Assembly: GCF_010686765.1 (NCBI RefSeq)
Contig: NZ_JAAGWF010000012.1
Span: 1 to 64,000, forward strand
Length of the DNA stretch: 64,000 bases
DNA from: Geodermatophilus sabuli
GTDB lineage: Bacteria; Actinomycetota; Actinomycetes; Mycobacteriales; Geodermatophilaceae
Direction: 5' to 3'
In this document: piece after piece, positions 63,067 through 64,000 of the stretch
How positions within the stretch are numbered: position 1 is the first letter of the stretch
Layout of the letters: each line of letters starts with the position of its first letter
The notes under the pieces: generated by a model
What the model saw: only the letters and a program-made list of their open reading frames with translations
What the model was told of the DNA's origin: nothing
Databases searched by the model: none
Position numbers and translations under genes: made by a program

Positions 63067-64000
63067 TCACCCCGCGAGGACGACGCGCTCGTTGGGCACG
63101 GTGTGCGTCATCGTGAGGCCGGTGACGTCGCGCGGGCCGTTCTTGCCGAGGTTGGCCGCGCGGGCCAGCTCCTCCTCGCTGAGCGTCTGCGTCTGCAGGG
63201 GCTCCAGCCCCCGGACGTCGTCCGCGCTGATGCCCAGGCCCTCACCGACGCGGGCGCCGAGCTCGTCGTCGCACATGAAGAAGTGCCACACCATCCGCTG
63301 CTGGACCTCGGGCACGGCCTCGCCGATGAGCGTGACGAAGTTGGCGACCAGGTCGTCCTTCTCCCACTGCTCCAGCAGCTGGTACCGCTGACCGGCCTAC
63401 AGGTAGTCGTTGGTCAGCGGGATGCGCTTGCGGGTGAGCCGGCCGGTGATGACCGGGCCCTGCTCGTCGTGCGTCGGGTACTCGGCCTCGCGCAGGCCGC
63501 CGGTGATCGAGGGCTCGTAGTTCACGTGCGGGTTCTGGCCGGGGCCGAGGTCCACACCGAAGGACATCTGCCCACCGCGCTGGTTGGTCTGCACCACCGC
63601 GTTCTTCGCCGAGTTGACCGGCAGCTGCAGGTAGTTCGGGCCCACCCGGTAGCGCTGGGTGTCGGAGTAGGAGAACGTCCGCCCGATCAGCATCTTGTCG
63701 TCGGAGAAGTCCATCCCGTCGACCAGGACACCGGTGCCGAACGCACTCTGCTCGTTCTCGTTGTGGTGGTCGGTGATGTTCCGGTTGAGGGTCATCGTCC
63801 CGACGAGCTTGGGCTCGAAGTCGTTCTCCGGCCAGACCTTGGTGTCGTCCAGCGGGTCGAAGTCGAGCTCCGGGTGGTCGCCGTCCTCCATCAGCTGGAC
63901 GTAGAGGTCCCACTGCGGGTACTCGCCGCGCTCGATGGCCTCGTAGAGGTCCTTCGAGGCGTGCCCCAGGTCCTGCCCCTGGACCACGGCGGCGTCGGCG
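63067..64000 (-). pseudogene. katA: Catalase gene broken by an in-frame amber codon, 5' end outside window
   Basis: The window holds the C-terminal part of a clade-3-like monofunctional catalase, continuing past position 64000. Clear catalase blocks: [59 protein letters not shown] and [11 protein letters not shown]. At 63397-63399 an amber TAG interrupts the frame. The same frame then reads AGQRYQLLEQWEKDDLVANF and runs in phase to the stop at 63067. Catalases normally read DYxQAGxRY here, so a single C-to-T change of CAG (Gln) to TAG explains it. If real, the product lacks about the last 110 residues. A sequencing error or an unusual readthrough is possible. Confidence 0.85.

Noticed and set aside
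63397..63399. Amber codon in catalase as a pyrrolysine or other recoded residue
   Set aside because: Pyrrolysine decoding is not known in actinobacterial catalases, and the alignment asks for Gln, one base from TAG. Mutation or sequencing error is simpler.

Overview
This is chromosomal DNA of a very GC-rich actinobacterium. G+C is roughly three quarters by eye, third codon positions are almost always G or C, and GTG starts are common. EthR/EthA, DivIVA-like proteins, a c-di-AMP riboswitch in front of a wall-hydrolase gene, SatD-like and F420/PPOX-type proteins, and many leaderless genes all fit an actinobacterium. I infer the Geodermatophilaceae (Blastococcus, Geodermatophilus, Modestobacter), but the sequence alone does not prove the family. 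I found no rRNA, tRNA, insertion sequence, prophage or CRISPR array. The window looks like ordinary chromosomal backbone with catabolic and accessory functions.

Layout. 1-1.5 kb: 3' part of a secreted ScyD/ScyE-like beta-propeller gene. 1.5-6.9 kb: aromatic catabolism. pobA turns 4-hydroxybenzoate into protocatechuate, pcaHG opens its ring, and pcaB and pcaC carry the product on; an IclR regulator sits between the two arms, and three copies of one 15-bp operator-like motif link their promoters. 6.9-10.6 kb: an unknown protein, a zf-TFIIB protein and a pair of acyl-CoA dehydrogenases. 10.7-13.6 kb: a translationally coupled PAS-GGDEF-EAL protein and HDOD protein. 13.9-16.8 kb: proton-translocating transhydrogenase pntAB. 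16.9-21.9 kb: small genes (MEDS-STAS, coiled coil, DUF4334, Cys-cluster/pentapeptide fusion, DUF4177, VOC, DUF2784, DUF72). 21.9-25.1 kb: an ethR-ethA-SDR module with an EthR-like operator. 25.1-28.1 kb: a methyltransferase, a riboswitch-controlled SLT-domain protein and a DivIVA-like protein.

28.4-35.8 kb: a CE1758/CE1759-type flavin oxidoreductase pair, an FMN-binding glutamate-synthase-like protein coupled to an FGGY kinase, a second DivIVA-like protein and an MFS transporter. 36-40 kb: a cupin, then phosphoketolase plus acetate kinase, which together convert sugar phosphates to acetyl phosphate and acetate with ATP formation. 40-43 kb: argG with an ARG box, then a hydroxyacid-oxoacid transhydrogenase. 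43-50.7 kb: half of a GT-B glycosyltransferase, a NarL-type two-component pair, a large FAD/Fe-S dehydrogenase and a SnoaL-flavin monooxygenase fusion. 50.7-54.6 kb: an SGNH hydrolase, a TetR-controlled DHA2 efflux pump and a FabG-type SDR. 54.7-62.9 kb: small conserved genes, including two AI-2E/PerM permeases, a dienelactone hydrolase, a SatD-like protein, a PPOX protein and a PAC2 protein. 63-64 kb: a catalase gene broken by one in-frame amber codon.

Regulation readable from the sequence includes: a c-di-AMP (ydaO-type) riboswitch with a possible MtrA box; activator-like IclR sites at matching distances upstream of pcaH and pobA; an ARG box over a leaderless argG promoter; EthR-like and TetR operators; and a family of intergenic hairpins whose loop is conserved while the paired stems covary between copies.
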